Positions 13,548 through 20,758 of a stretch of 20,975 bases of DNA are shown in pieces (the first letter of the stretch is position 1; every line of letters begins with the position of its first letter). Below the pieces are notes generated by a model. That model worked only from the letters and a program-made list of their open reading frames with translations, ran no database searches and had not been told where the DNA came from. Source of the stretch: Bacteroidota bacterium (GTDB lineage Bacteria > Bacteroidota > Bacteroidia > Chitinophagales > Chitinophagaceae); the NCBI GenBank assembly GCA_023436425.1, contig JAEZJD010000065.1, positions 1 through 20,975 on the forward strand, read 5' to 3'. Position numbers and translations under genes: made by a program.

Positions 13548-14033
13548 TCATGAGGCAAGTGATAAAAGATCCTCCAGGTCTAAGGCTTCAGTCACCATTT
13601 GCAAGTTTCCTTCCGCATCTGTCGGCCACTCTTCTTTTGGTCTGTCCCAATACAGTTCCACTCCATTGCGGTCAGGATCATTCATATACAGTGCCTGCGA
13701 TACGCCGTGATCAGACGCACCTGTTAAAGGGTATTGCGCATTTATCAACCTTTTCAAAACGTCCGCTAGGTCTTTTCTTGTGGGATATAAAATAGCGAGG
13801 TGGTAAAGTCCCGCTGCATGTACGGGAGCCGGTGCCGCATTTTTGCTGTGCCAATTGTTCAATCCGATGTGGTGGTGATAACCTCCGGCCGAAAGGAACA
13901 CTGCGTTACTGCCGTAATACTGTGTTATCTCGAACCCCAGTAAATCTTTATAAAAGGCAAGCGAACGCTCAATGTCTGCGACCTTCAGGTGAACGTGCCC
14001 GATCTTTGTTTCAGCAGGAACTTTGTAACTCAT
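13548..14033 (-). CDS. VOC-family metalloenzyme, catechol-2,3-dioxygenase-like
   Basis: A 161-residue protein of the vicinal oxygen chelate family with two beta-alpha-beta-beta-beta modules. The metal triad is H13 (IGHVHLKV), H78 (AGLYHLAI) and E126 (DPDRNGVELYWDRP). This matches the metal ligands of extradiol-type dioxygenases, and the DRNGVELYWDRPKEEWP ending is shared with catechol-2,3-dioxygenase-like CatE/YfiE proteins. The exact substrate is not resolvable: related proteins also include glyoxalases and thiol transferases. No signal peptide. The gene is divergent from rocD and followed by the DUF1569 gene. Confidence 0.88.
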   Translation of the reverse strand: MSYKVPAETKIGHVHLKVADIERSLAFYKDLLGFEITQYYGSNAVFLSAGGYHHHIGLNNWHSKNAAPAPVHAAGLYHLAILYPTRKDLADVLKRLINAQYPLTGASDHGVSQALYMNDPDRNGVELYWDRPKEEWPTDAEGNLQMVTEALDLEDLLSLAS

Positions 14034-14039
14034 AAATTC

Positions 14040-14184
14040 TAACTTTGCATTTCAGCTATGAAGTTCTGTAATAATTCGTTTCTAAACCTCAATCTCGATC
14101 TCCTCAACCACTGAATTTGAGGGCTGCTTGGTAGTGCACAGTTCCTACGCTTTCTTTTAATTTTCATTTTTTAATTCTTTTGTC
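14040..14184 (+). promoter_or_regulatory. Possible promoter and leader of rocD
   Basis: TAACTTTG (14040-14047) is an exact -7 match on the plus strand, 138 bases before the rocD ATG, but the -33 is not convincing. The leader would carry an 18-codon frame (14058-14114, ATG to TGA) beginning MKFCNNSFLNLNLDLLNH and rich in Leu and Asn. After it the sequence is T-rich up to the rocD start. Whether the short frame is translated is unknown. Confidence 0.35.
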
Positions 14185-15441
14185 ATGCAATCAACAGAAA
14201 CTTTATCGGCGTCTCAACATTATCTAAATCTTGAAGAAAAATATGGTGCTCACAATTACCATCCTCTACCCGTTGTGCTTACGAGAGGCGAAGGTGTGTT
14301 TCTGTGGGACATTGATGGCAAAAAATACTTTGATTTTCTCAGCGGATATTCTGCAGTGAACCAAGGACACTGCCATCCCAAAATAGTAGCTGCGCTGGTG
14401 CAACAGGCGCAACGGCTAACATTAACCAGTCGCGCATTTCACAGCGATGTTTTTGCCGAGTACACAAAGTTTATTACGCAATTTTTCGGTTACGATCGAG
14501 TGCTTCCAATGAATACCGGCGTAGAAGCTGTGGAAACCGCCATCAAGCTTGCACGTCATTGGGGCTATCGAAAAAAGAAAATTGAAAATCACCAGACAAA
14601 AATTATTGTTTGCGAAAACAATTTTCATGGCAGAACGACAACCGTTATTTCATTTAGTTCCGACCCTTCGGCAAAAAATGACTTTGGACCATACACACCC
14701 GGTTTCATCAACATTCCGTACAACGATATTGACGCGTTACAAAATGCGTTGCAAGACGAAACAGTTGCCGCTTTTCTGGTGGAACCGATACAGGGCGAAG
14801 CCGGCGTAAAAGTGCCTGACGATGGGTACTTACGTGCAGCTTACGACATGTGTAAGCAAGCCAATGTTCTTTTTATTGCCGACGAAATTCAAACAGGACT
14901 TTCGAGAACCGGAAAGATGCTGGCATGCGATCATGAAAATGTGCGACCCGATGTTTTGGTTCTTGGAAAAGCGCTGAGCGGAGGAATGTTGCCTGTAAGC
15001 GCAGTGTTAGCCGACGATGACATTATGCTCACAATACAACCCGGAGAACATGGTTCAACTTACGGGGGCAATCCGCTGGCGTGCAAAGTTGCCATCGCTG
15101 CGTTAGAGGTTTTGCGGGAAGAGAATCTCTCTGAAAGAGCGGCGCAACTCGGCGATTATTTCCGAAAACGGCTGAATTCGTTGAACTCACCGCACATAAA
15201 ATTAATAAGGGGAAAAGGGCTGTTGAATGCCATAGTTATTGATCACTCCGAAGAAGAAGCTGCATGGAAGATGTGCATGGCAATGAAAGATGTGGCTATT
15301 GAAACACGGACGGGGCTTTTAGCCAAGCCAACTCACGGCGATAAAATTCGGTTGGCACCGCCACTTGTTATTACCGAGCAGCAAATCGACGAAGGTGTGG
15401 AGATCATTAAGCATGGCTTGCTTGCACTGGATAACCTCTAA
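14185..15441 (+). CDS. rocD: Ornithine-oxo-acid transaminase
   Basis: A 418-residue class III PLP aminotransferase of the ornithine delta-aminotransferase group, which converts ornithine and 2-oxoglutarate to glutamate-5-semialdehyde and glutamate, linking arginine and proline metabolism. Motifs are the entry YGAHNYHPLPVVLTRGEGV (20-38), MNTGVEAVETAIKLAR (109-124), the PLP-contact FHGRTTT (148-154) and VEPIQGEAG (199-207). D233 in FIADEIQTGLSRTGK binds the pyridine nitrogen, and the Schiff-base lysine is K262 (VLVLGKALSGGMLP). The NYHPLP entry and YSAVNQGHCHP (55-65) separate it from acetylornithine aminotransferases. Length is normal. Cytoplasmic. Confidence 0.94.
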   Translation: MQSTETLSASQHYLNLEEKYGAHNYHPLPVVLTRGEGVFLWDIDGKKYFDFLSGYSAVNQGHCHPKIVAALVQQAQRLTLTSRAFHSDVFAEYTKFITQFFGYDRVLPMNTGVEAVETAIKLARHWGYRKKKIENHQTKIIVCENNFHGRTTTVISFSSDPSAKNDFGPYTPGFINIPYNDIDALQNALQDETVAAFLVEPIQGEAGVKVPDDGYLRAAYDMCKQANVLFIADEIQTGLSRTGKMLACDHENVRPDVLVLGKALSGGMLPVSAVLADDDIMLTIQPGEHGSTYGGNPLACKVAIAALEVLREENLSERAAQLGDYFRKRLNSLNSPHIKLIRGKGLLNAIVIDHSEEEAAWKMCMAMKDVAIETRTGLLAKPTHGDKIRLAPPLVITEQQIDEGVEIIKHGLLALDNL

Positions 15442-15547
15442 ATCGCAACAACAAAAACAACCGTTTATACAGATTCTTCTCCGTTCACGCAACTATCGTA
15501 CACCAATTACGAATACAATCGTAGATTGCTGTTCTAAATTCCTTGTT

Positions 15548-16327
15548 ATGAAAAGAAAACCATTTTTACACATTGCAGGTGCTGCGTTGATTTGTCTTTT
15601 TCTATTTACAGTTGCTGTTGGTCAGAGTTCAGCGCCCAAGGTGTTGGCTGTCTCAGACACTGTTCCGAAAAGACCGATCCGGGACATTGATCAGAGCATG
15701 ATTGACATTAACGCAAGTAAAGCAGAAATTGAAAAAGCTTTGAAAGACATTGACTGGGAGAACCTGCAAAAAGAATTGAGGCAAGCAATAGACGCCAGCA
15801 AGGTTGACCTCGAGAGGATGAAAGAAGAACTTCGGAATGCAACGAAGGAGTTGGATGCGGCTAAACTCCAAAATTCGCTGAGCAAAGCAGTTAAAGAAAT
15901 TGATGCAGTGGAAATACATCGTCAGGTGGAAGATGCTGTTGCAAAAATTGATATTGCAAAATTGAATGCTGAGCTAAAAAAAATTCACGAGGTGGATATG
16001 AAGAAAATGCAGAATGAAATTAGAAAAATAAAGCCTGAAATAGAAAAGTCATTGAAGGATGCGAAGGCAAATCTTGAAGCTGCAAAAGTAGAAATGGAGA
16101 AAGCCAAAAAAGAGTTAGTTGCATACAACACATTTATCAGCAACCTTGCTAAGGATGGATTATTAGACAAGGATGAAGAATACACAATAGAATATAAATC
16201 GGGAGAATTGTCTGTTAACGGCAAAAAAGTAAGTTCTGAAACTCAACAGAAGTACAGCAACTTCCTCAAAAACAAAAAAGACTTTGTCATTGAAAAGAGT
16301 GACAATGGCTTTCACATAAATAATTAA
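15548..16327 (+). CDS. Exported coiled-coil protein, unknown function
   Basis: A 259-residue protein with a Sec signal peptide (MKRKPFLHIAGAALICLFLFTVAVGQ, residues 1-26) and no lipobox. From about 55 to 200 it is almost continuous charged helix in which short units such as IDxxxLxxELK recur (KDIDWENLQKELRQAID, KIDIAKLNAELKKIHE, KDAKANLEAAKVEMEKAKKEL), strongly suggesting a long coiled coil. The last 50 residues form a small mixed tail (IEYKSGELSVNGKKVSSE). Comparable helical repeats occur in the extracytoplasmic part of some Bacteroidota M56 peptidase and anti-sigma-type proteins; that relation is inference. The ATG at 15548 is chosen because it begins the signal peptide; the frame extends upstream into rocD. 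A strong terminator follows 2 bases after the stop. Confidence 0.85.
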   Translation: MKRKPFLHIAGAALICLFLFTVAVGQSSAPKVLAVSDTVPKRPIRDIDQSMIDINASKAEIEKALKDIDWENLQKELRQAIDASKVDLERMKEELRNATKELDAAKLQNSLSKAVKEIDAVEIHRQVEDAVAKIDIAKLNAELKKIHEVDMKKMQNEIRKIKPEIEKSLKDAKANLEAAKVEMEKAKKELVAYNTFISNLAKDGLLDKDEEYTIEYKSGELSVNGKKVSSETQQKYSNFLKNKKDFVIEKSDNGFHINN

Positions 16328-16328
16328 T

Positions 16329-16348
16329 CCCGCATAGCGGGGTTTTTT
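16329..16348 (+). terminator. Intrinsic terminator of the coiled-coil protein gene
   Basis: CCCGC-ATA-GCGGG (16329-16341) followed by G and six T. It lies 2 bases after the stop of the coiled-coil gene. On the minus strand the same stem lies just after the PhzF gene's stop, but only a mixed A/T tail follows, so it may work weakly in that direction. Confidence 0.88.
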
Positions 16349-17129
16349 ATATCCATATTTCCCCTTGCATGTATAATTGACAACCACCTGTCATTAACAC
16401 GCGATCATCTTTCAATTCGCAATGAAGCTCGCCACCACGCGGTGAAAGTTGCTTGCAAAGCATCTTCGCCTTTCCAATTTTCTCACTCCAGTATGGAACA
16501 ATATTGCAGTGTGCAGAACCGGTTACAGGATCTTCAGGAATGCCTGCACCCGGATAAAAACATCTTGATACAACATCGGCTGATTTTCCTCTAGCTGTTA
16601 CAATCACTCCAACAGTATCCAATTCGCTCATCTTCTGAAAGTCAGGTTTGCAGTTTTTCACAGCGTCTTCATCAGCAAGCACTACAAAATAATCTCTCGA
16701 GCGAAGCACTTCAACCGATTCAGAAATACCTAAGCTTTCAAAAAGTCCTTCGGGAACTTTGCACGGTTGGGGCATGCGCGACGGAAAGTCCAATGTGTAC
16801 TGATCATCTTGTGCGAAAGCTCGCAACGGTCCTGCTTTTTCGGTGGTAAAATTTATTTGAGAAATGTCGTTTCGAACAAAGTTCTTTATCACAAAAGCGG
16901 AGGCAAGTGTGGCGTGTCCACAAAGATCTATTTCATATTCAGGAGTAAACCAGCGCAGGTGAAAGGAATCTTTCCCGACGAAAAAAGCAGTTTCGCTCAA
17001 ATTGTTTTCCATTGCAATTTTCTGCATCACATCGTCGGGCAGCCATTCCTTTAACGGCACAACCGCAGCGGGATTTCCTTCAAACACTTTCGATGCAAAA
17101 GCATCAACCTGGTAGATTTTAAGATCCAT
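16347..17129 (-). CDS. PhzF-family isomerase-like protein
   Basis: A 260-residue PhzF/diaminopimelate-epimerase-fold protein. The N terminus from the ATG at 17129 is the family standard, MDLKIYQVDAFASKVFEGNP, with the catalytic glutamate E46 in MENNLSETAFF. Other family blocks are LRWFTPEYEIDLCGHATLAS (metabolite-binding) and the second-lobe CFYPGAGIPEDPVTGSAHC. PhzF isomerises a phenazine precursor in Pseudomonas, but most members lie outside phenazine clusters and act on unknown small metabolites; no phenazine genes are here. A start 8 codons upstream is possible but atypical. It lies 100 bases downstream of the E1 gene on the same strand, with no clear promoter between. Confidence 0.9.
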   Translation of the reverse strand: MDLKIYQVDAFASKVFEGNPAAVVPLKEWLPDDVMQKIAMENNLSETAFFVGKDSFHLRWFTPEYEIDLCGHATLASAFVIKNFVRNDISQINFTTEKAGPLRAFAQDDQYTLDFPSRMPQPCKVPEGLFESLGISESVEVLRSRDYFVVLADEDAVKNCKPDFQKMSELDTVGVIVTARGKSADVVSRCFYPGAGIPEDPVTGSAHCNIVPYWSEKIGKAKMLCKQLSPRGGELHCELKDDRVLMTGGCQLYMQGEIWI

Positions 17130-17229
17130 AAATGCAGGATTGTAAAAGTTCAAGAAGACTGACGGTGCACGTTAGAGAAAGAAACAAATCGTGTTTGTGT
17201 AAAATCTTGAAAGCAAACATTCTTTAGAA

Positions 17230-19617
17230 TTATTCATTCATCATTTCTTTTATTACCGATTCGATTTGTTCAGCATTTGGTTTGCTGAAATAATCTCCAT
17301 CGCTGCCATAAGCAGGACGGTGTGCCTCTGCGGTGATTGTTCGGGGTGCAACGTCGAGCCAGCGATAGCCACCTTGCTCTTCCATCACTTTGTTGAACAT
17401 AAAGGCACTCGCACCACCGGGAACATCTTCATCAACAAAAACAATCCTGTTTGTTTTTTTCAGCGAATCCAGTATGCGATGCTCAATATCGAACGGCAAC
17501 AATGTTTGTACGTCAATGACCTCGCAACTAATTCCAGACGCTTCTAACATTTTTACAGCATCCAGCACAAGGCGCAAAGTTGAACCGTACGTCACAATGG
17601 TAATATCGCTGCCTTCTTTTACAATTTCAGGAAGGCCGAGCGGCACGGTGTATTCTATCAGGTTACTGATTAGTTTTTCTTTCAGACGGTAGCCGTTGAG
17701 ACACTCAATTACAATTCCAGGATCGTTGCTCTGCAGTAGCGAGTTATACATACCAACAGCCTGCGTCATGTTGCGTGGGACACACACATACATTCCACGC
17801 AAAGCATTGATCACAACTCCCATCGGCGAGCCGCTGTGCCAAATTCCCTCCAGCCTATGTCCGCGGGTGCGAACAATTATGGGACAGCTTTGCTGGCCAC
17901 TTGTGCGGTAATGCAAAGAAGCGACATCGTCACTCAGCGGCTGTAAACCATAGAGCAAATAGTCCAGGTACTGTATTTCTGCAATTGGTCGCAATCCGCG
18001 TAGAGCCAACCCAATTCCTTCGCCCATTATTGTCAGCTCTCTAATACCCGTGTCAAAAATCCTGTCTGTGCCATACTTCGCCTGCAACCCTGAAAAGCCC
18101 TGGTTCACATCACCAATGTAGCCGAGATCTTCGCCAAAGGCGATAACTTTTGGATTGCTGCCAAACAGTTCATCAAAGTATCTGTTGAGAACTTCGAAGC
18201 CATTGACCGTTGGTGCGTCTGTGGCATATTTTGCTTCCACCGCTTGCACCTTTAGGGCACTCTTAGAAGTTTCATTGTATAAATGTGAATTGAACAGCTG
18301 CTTATTTTCATTTAGCAGCTCGCTATAAAACTTCTCCAGCGCAAATGCAGCCTCAGTGTTCGCCGTGGCAGTCAATGCATGGTTAATCATCCTTAACACG
18401 TCTCTTCGCAGCGGTTCTCTAATTGATGCCAGTTCTTCTGATAAAGCTGTCAATTGTTGTGGGTGCGAATGTTTACCTGCGGCATCATTGATCAATTCTA
18501 CTGCGCGGCTCACTTGCTGCCGTATTGGGGCGAGGTAATTGTTCCATGCTCGTTCCTTCCCCTGTCTCACGTGCTGCTTCGCATCCATTTCCAGATGGTT
18601 CAATTCTTCTTCAGTCGCCAAGGCGTTGGCAATGAGCCACTCACGCATCTTTTTCATTGCGTCCCAGTCTTTTTCCCACTGTAGCCGGTCAGCAGTTTTA
18701 TAGCGCTCGTGACTTCCTGAGGTGGAATGCCCTTGCTGCTGCGTCAATTCCTCAATATGAAACAAAACCGGCACATGCGTTTCTCTCGTTACACGAATAC
18801 CCTCCTCAAACACTTCGCACATGCTGGCGTAATCCCAACCCTTTACTTTGTATATATTAATGCCGTTGCTCTCTCCCTCCTTTTGCATTCCGCTCAAAGC
18901 TTCTGAAATGGAGCCTTTTGTCGTTTGATACTTTTTCGGAACGGATATTCCGTAGCCATCATCGTAGACAAAAACAGCCAGAGGCACCTGCAAAACACCT
19001 GCTGCATTTATCGTTTCCCAAAAATGCCCTTCGGAAGTGGATGCATCACCGATTGTGCAAAAGCAAACTTCATTGCCGTTATTTGATAGCGAAGTGAAGG
19101 CTGCGAGTTCAGGAATATTTCTAAAGCATTTAGATGCAAAAGCTAATCCCAAACCGCGAGGCATTTGCCCGGCGGTGGGAGCAATATCGGCTGTAATGTT
19201 TTTGCGGTTGATTAGATCCAACCATTCGCCATCGGCATTCACGAATGGTGTGGAGAAATGTGCGTTCATCTGACGACCCGCGCTGAACGGATCGTGAGTT
19301 ACATCCGGGTCGGCATAGAGTTGTGCAAAGAACTGATCAACAGTGGCAAGGCCGCTGGCGAACATGAAAGTTTGATCGCGGTAATAGCCCGCCCTGAAAT
19401 CGCCCGGTTGAAAAAACTTAGCCATAGCAACTTGCGCCACTTCTTTACCATCGCCAAAAATGCCAAACTTTGCTTTCCCGGTTAGCACTTCCTTACGGCC
19501 AAGCAAACTGGTTTCCCGGCTGATACACACCCATTTGTAGTCCTGCAACACCTCAGTGCGGAAGTTGTCAAATGACAAATTTTCCAGCGACTGTCCCGCT
19601 TCAAATGAACTTTCCAT
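17230..19617 (-). CDS. Fused 2-oxoacid dehydrogenase E1 (alpha and beta chains in one protein)
   Basis: A 795-residue protein with both E1 chains in one polypeptide. Residues about 25-360 are the alpha chain with the thiamine-diphosphate region IGDASTSEGHFWETINAAG (189-207), VYDDGYGISVP (217-227) and a phosphorylation-loop-like GHSTSGSHERYKT (296-308). Residues about 465-795 are the beta chain with FGEDLGYIGDV (494-504), the catalytic-region FDTGIRELTIMGEGIG (521-536), AEIQYLDYLL (546-555) and HSGSPMG. E1 decarboxylates 2-oxoacids such as branched-chain oxoacids or pyruvate and loads the acyl group on lipoylated E2. The glycine of the usual GDG motif is alanine here and the usual NN is DD; I recall this pattern from related Bacteroidota E1 proteins. 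E2 and E3 genes are absent. A -7 element ends 4 bases before the ATG. Confidence 0.93.
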   Translation of the reverse strand: MESSFEAGQSLENLSFDNFRTEVLQDYKWVCISRETSLLGRKEVLTGKAKFGIFGDGKEVAQVAMAKFFQPGDFRAGYYRDQTFMFASGLATVDQFFAQLYADPDVTHDPFSAGRQMNAHFSTPFVNADGEWLDLINRKNITADIAPTAGQMPRGLGLAFASKCFRNIPELAAFTSLSNNGNEVCFCTIGDASTSEGHFWETINAAGVLQVPLAVFVYDDGYGISVPKKYQTTKGSISEALSGMQKEGESNGINIYKVKGWDYASMCEVFEEGIRVTRETHVPVLFHIEELTQQQGHSTSGSHERYKTADRLQWEKDWDAMKKMREWLIANALATEEELNHLEMDAKQHVRQGKERAWNNYLAPIRQQVSRAVELINDAAGKHSHPQQLTALSEELASIREPLRRDVLRMINHALTATANTEAAFALEKFYSELLNENKQLFNSHLYNETSKSALKVQAVEAKYATDAPTVNGFEVLNRYFDELFGSNPKVIAFGEDLGYIGDVNQGFSGLQAKYGTDRIFDTGIRELTIMGEGIGLALRGLRPIAEIQYLDYLLYGLQPLSDDVASLHYRTSGQQSCPIIVRTRGHRLEGIWHSGSPMGVVINALRGMYVCVPRNMTQAVGMYNSLLQSNDPGIVIECLNGYRLKEKLISNLIEYTVPLGLPEIVKEGSDITIVTYGSTLRLVLDAVKMLEASGISCEVIDVQTLLPFDIEHRILDSLKKTNRIVFVDEDVPGGASAFMFNKVMEEQGGYRWLDVAPRTITAEAHRPAYGSDGDYFSKPNAEQIESVIKEMMNE

Positions 19618-19621
19618 GCGA

Positions 19622-19629
19622 CAAATTTA
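19622..19629 (-). promoter_or_regulatory. -7 element directly before the E1 start codon
   Basis: TAAATTTG on the minus strand matches TAnnTTTG and ends 4 bases before the ATG at 19617, so the message is probably leaderless. A TTT lies 20 bases upstream of it in place of the -33 TTG. Confidence 0.5.
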
Positions 19630-19698
19630 GTCTTTAGAGCTTCACCGTTAAAAAAAGGCAAATTGTAACGGGCACTATGCTTTCTCTCTGATTTGGTG

Positions 19699-19706
19699 TA
19701 TTTTTG
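19699..19706 (+). promoter_or_regulatory. -7 element of the DUF1573 gene pair
   Basis: TATTTTTG matches TAnnTTTG and lies 12 bases before the ATG at 19719, giving a leader of about 7 bases. The -33 is not evident. Confidence 0.5.
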
Positions 19707-19718
19707 AAATCCCCCGGC

Positions 19719-20162
19719 ATGAGAACAATATTCTTCCTAAACATCTTTATTTTATGTGTTTCGGCGTCGTTTGCCCAAAGCAATAGCGCTGAAAAAATTT
19801 CGCCCCTTATAATAAAGGAAGCGGAGCATGATTTTGGGAAAATTCCGCAGGGGAAGCCGGTTTACTACTTTTTTGAGATTGTGAACAATGGGTCTACACC
19901 TTTGAAACTGGACAATGTGCAGGCTACATGCGGTTGCACCACCCCCGAGTGGAACAAGGAACCAATTGCCGCTGGCAGTTCGGACAAAATAAAAGTGGGT
20001 TACAATGCGGCAACCGATGGTCCCTTTGAAAAATTTATTACGGTCACATACAACCAAAGGGAGACAAAACAAATCAAGATAAAGGGAATTGTGTGGAAAG
20101 CACCAACTGGTTCTGCTCCGGCAAATTCTTCTGTACAATTTTTAAAAAACCAAATACAGTAA
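19719..20162 (+). CDS. Exported DUF1573 protein (first of two)
   Basis: A 147-residue protein with a Sec signal peptide (MRTIFFLNIFILCVSASFAQ, residues 1-20) and one DUF1573 domain, an immunoglobulin/ASPM-like beta sandwich. The family marks are EAEHDFGKIPQGKPVYYFFEIVNNG and the cysteine motif QATCGCTTPEWNKEPIAAGS, followed by IKVGYNAA. The start at ATG 19719 is preferred over a TTG five codons earlier because it opens the signal peptide. The role of DUF1573 proteins is not established; they are common, exported and often tandem in Bacteroidota. The next gene starts 2 bases after the stop and encodes a paralog, so both are translated from one mRNA. Confidence 0.88.
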   Translation: MRTIFFLNIFILCVSASFAQSNSAEKISPLIIKEAEHDFGKIPQGKPVYYFFEIVNNGSTPLKLDNVQATCGCTTPEWNKEPIAAGSSDKIKVGYNAATDGPFEKFITVTYNQRETKQIKIKGIVWKAPTGSAPANSSVQFLKNQIQ

Positions 20163-20164
20163 AA

Positions 20165-20707
20165 ATGAAACAAATCTTCTTTTTAGCCGTAGCCTTCCTT
20201 GCTGGCTTCAGCGTAATGGCTCAACAAAAAACTGATCAACTGATCAAACTAAATTCCGACTCTTACAACTTTGGCAAAATTAAACAAGGTGTTCCGGTGA
20301 CTACTTATTTTGAAGTGAAAAACATCAGCAATCAGCCTATCGTTATCGAGAGTGCTACAGCTGGATGCGGTTGCACCACACCTGAGTGGAGCAAAGAACC
20401 GATAGCGCCTGGTGCTACTTCTAAAATTAAGGTTGGTTACAATGCTGCTGCTTTGAACCATTTCGATAAAACTGTTACCATTAAACTGGCTGGTGTGCCT
20501 GATGCCAAGATGGTTACGATCTCCGGGGATGTGCTGGACGTTGCTGCTTACGATGAATATGCAAAATCTGACGAGTACAAAAAGAGCCTGAAAGCGACAA
20601 CTGCTGCTAACACAGGAACTGCTGTTGCTCCCACAAATGCAAAAACTACAGTAAAAGAAAAACAAAAAGATTCCAAAGAAAAAACGAAAGTGAAAACTTC
20701 TAACTAA
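20165..20707 (+). CDS. Exported DUF1573 protein (second of two) with basic tail
   Basis: A 180-residue paralog of the previous protein. A signal peptide (MKQIFFLAVAFLAGFSVMAQ) precedes one DUF1573 domain with DSYNFGKIKQGVPVTTYFEV and the cysteine motif TAGCGCTTPEWSKEPIAPG, almost identical to its neighbour. It differs by a C-terminal extension of about 50 residues rich in A, T and K that ends KEKQKDSKEKTKVKTSN, probably disordered and strongly basic. The ATG lies 2 bases after the preceding stop; the frame could extend upstream into that gene but the signal peptide fixes this start. A strong terminator follows. The two genes look like a tandem duplication that has diverged outside the domain core. 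Confidence 0.9.
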   Translation: MKQIFFLAVAFLAGFSVMAQQKTDQLIKLNSDSYNFGKIKQGVPVTTYFEVKNISNQPIVIESATAGCGCTTPEWSKEPIAPGATSKIKVGYNAAALNHFDKTVTIKLAGVPDAKMVTISGDVLDVAAYDEYAKSDEYKKSLKATTAANTGTAVAPTNAKTTVKEKQKDSKEKTKVKTSN

Positions 20708-20733
20708 TACAACTAGTTTTCTAAAAAAGAAAG

Positions 20734-20758
20734 TCCCGCCACCTGGCGGGATTTTTTT
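20734..20758. terminator. Bidirectional intrinsic terminator
   Basis: TCCCGCC-ACCT-GGCGGGA (20734-20751) is a perfect 7-bp stem followed by seven T on the plus strand, ending the DUF1573 pair. On the minus strand CTTTCTTTTTT follows, so it can also end the convergent gene whose TAA is at 20757-20759. Confidence 0.93.

Noticed and set aside
16347..17129. Phenazine biosynthesis locus
   Set aside because: Only a PhzF-like isomerase is present, and most family members are outside phenazine clusters.
17154..17229. ACAAA-TCGTG-TTTGT hairpin between E1 and PhzF genes
   Set aside because: Only a weak 5-bp A/T stem with no T-run; not enough for a terminator call.
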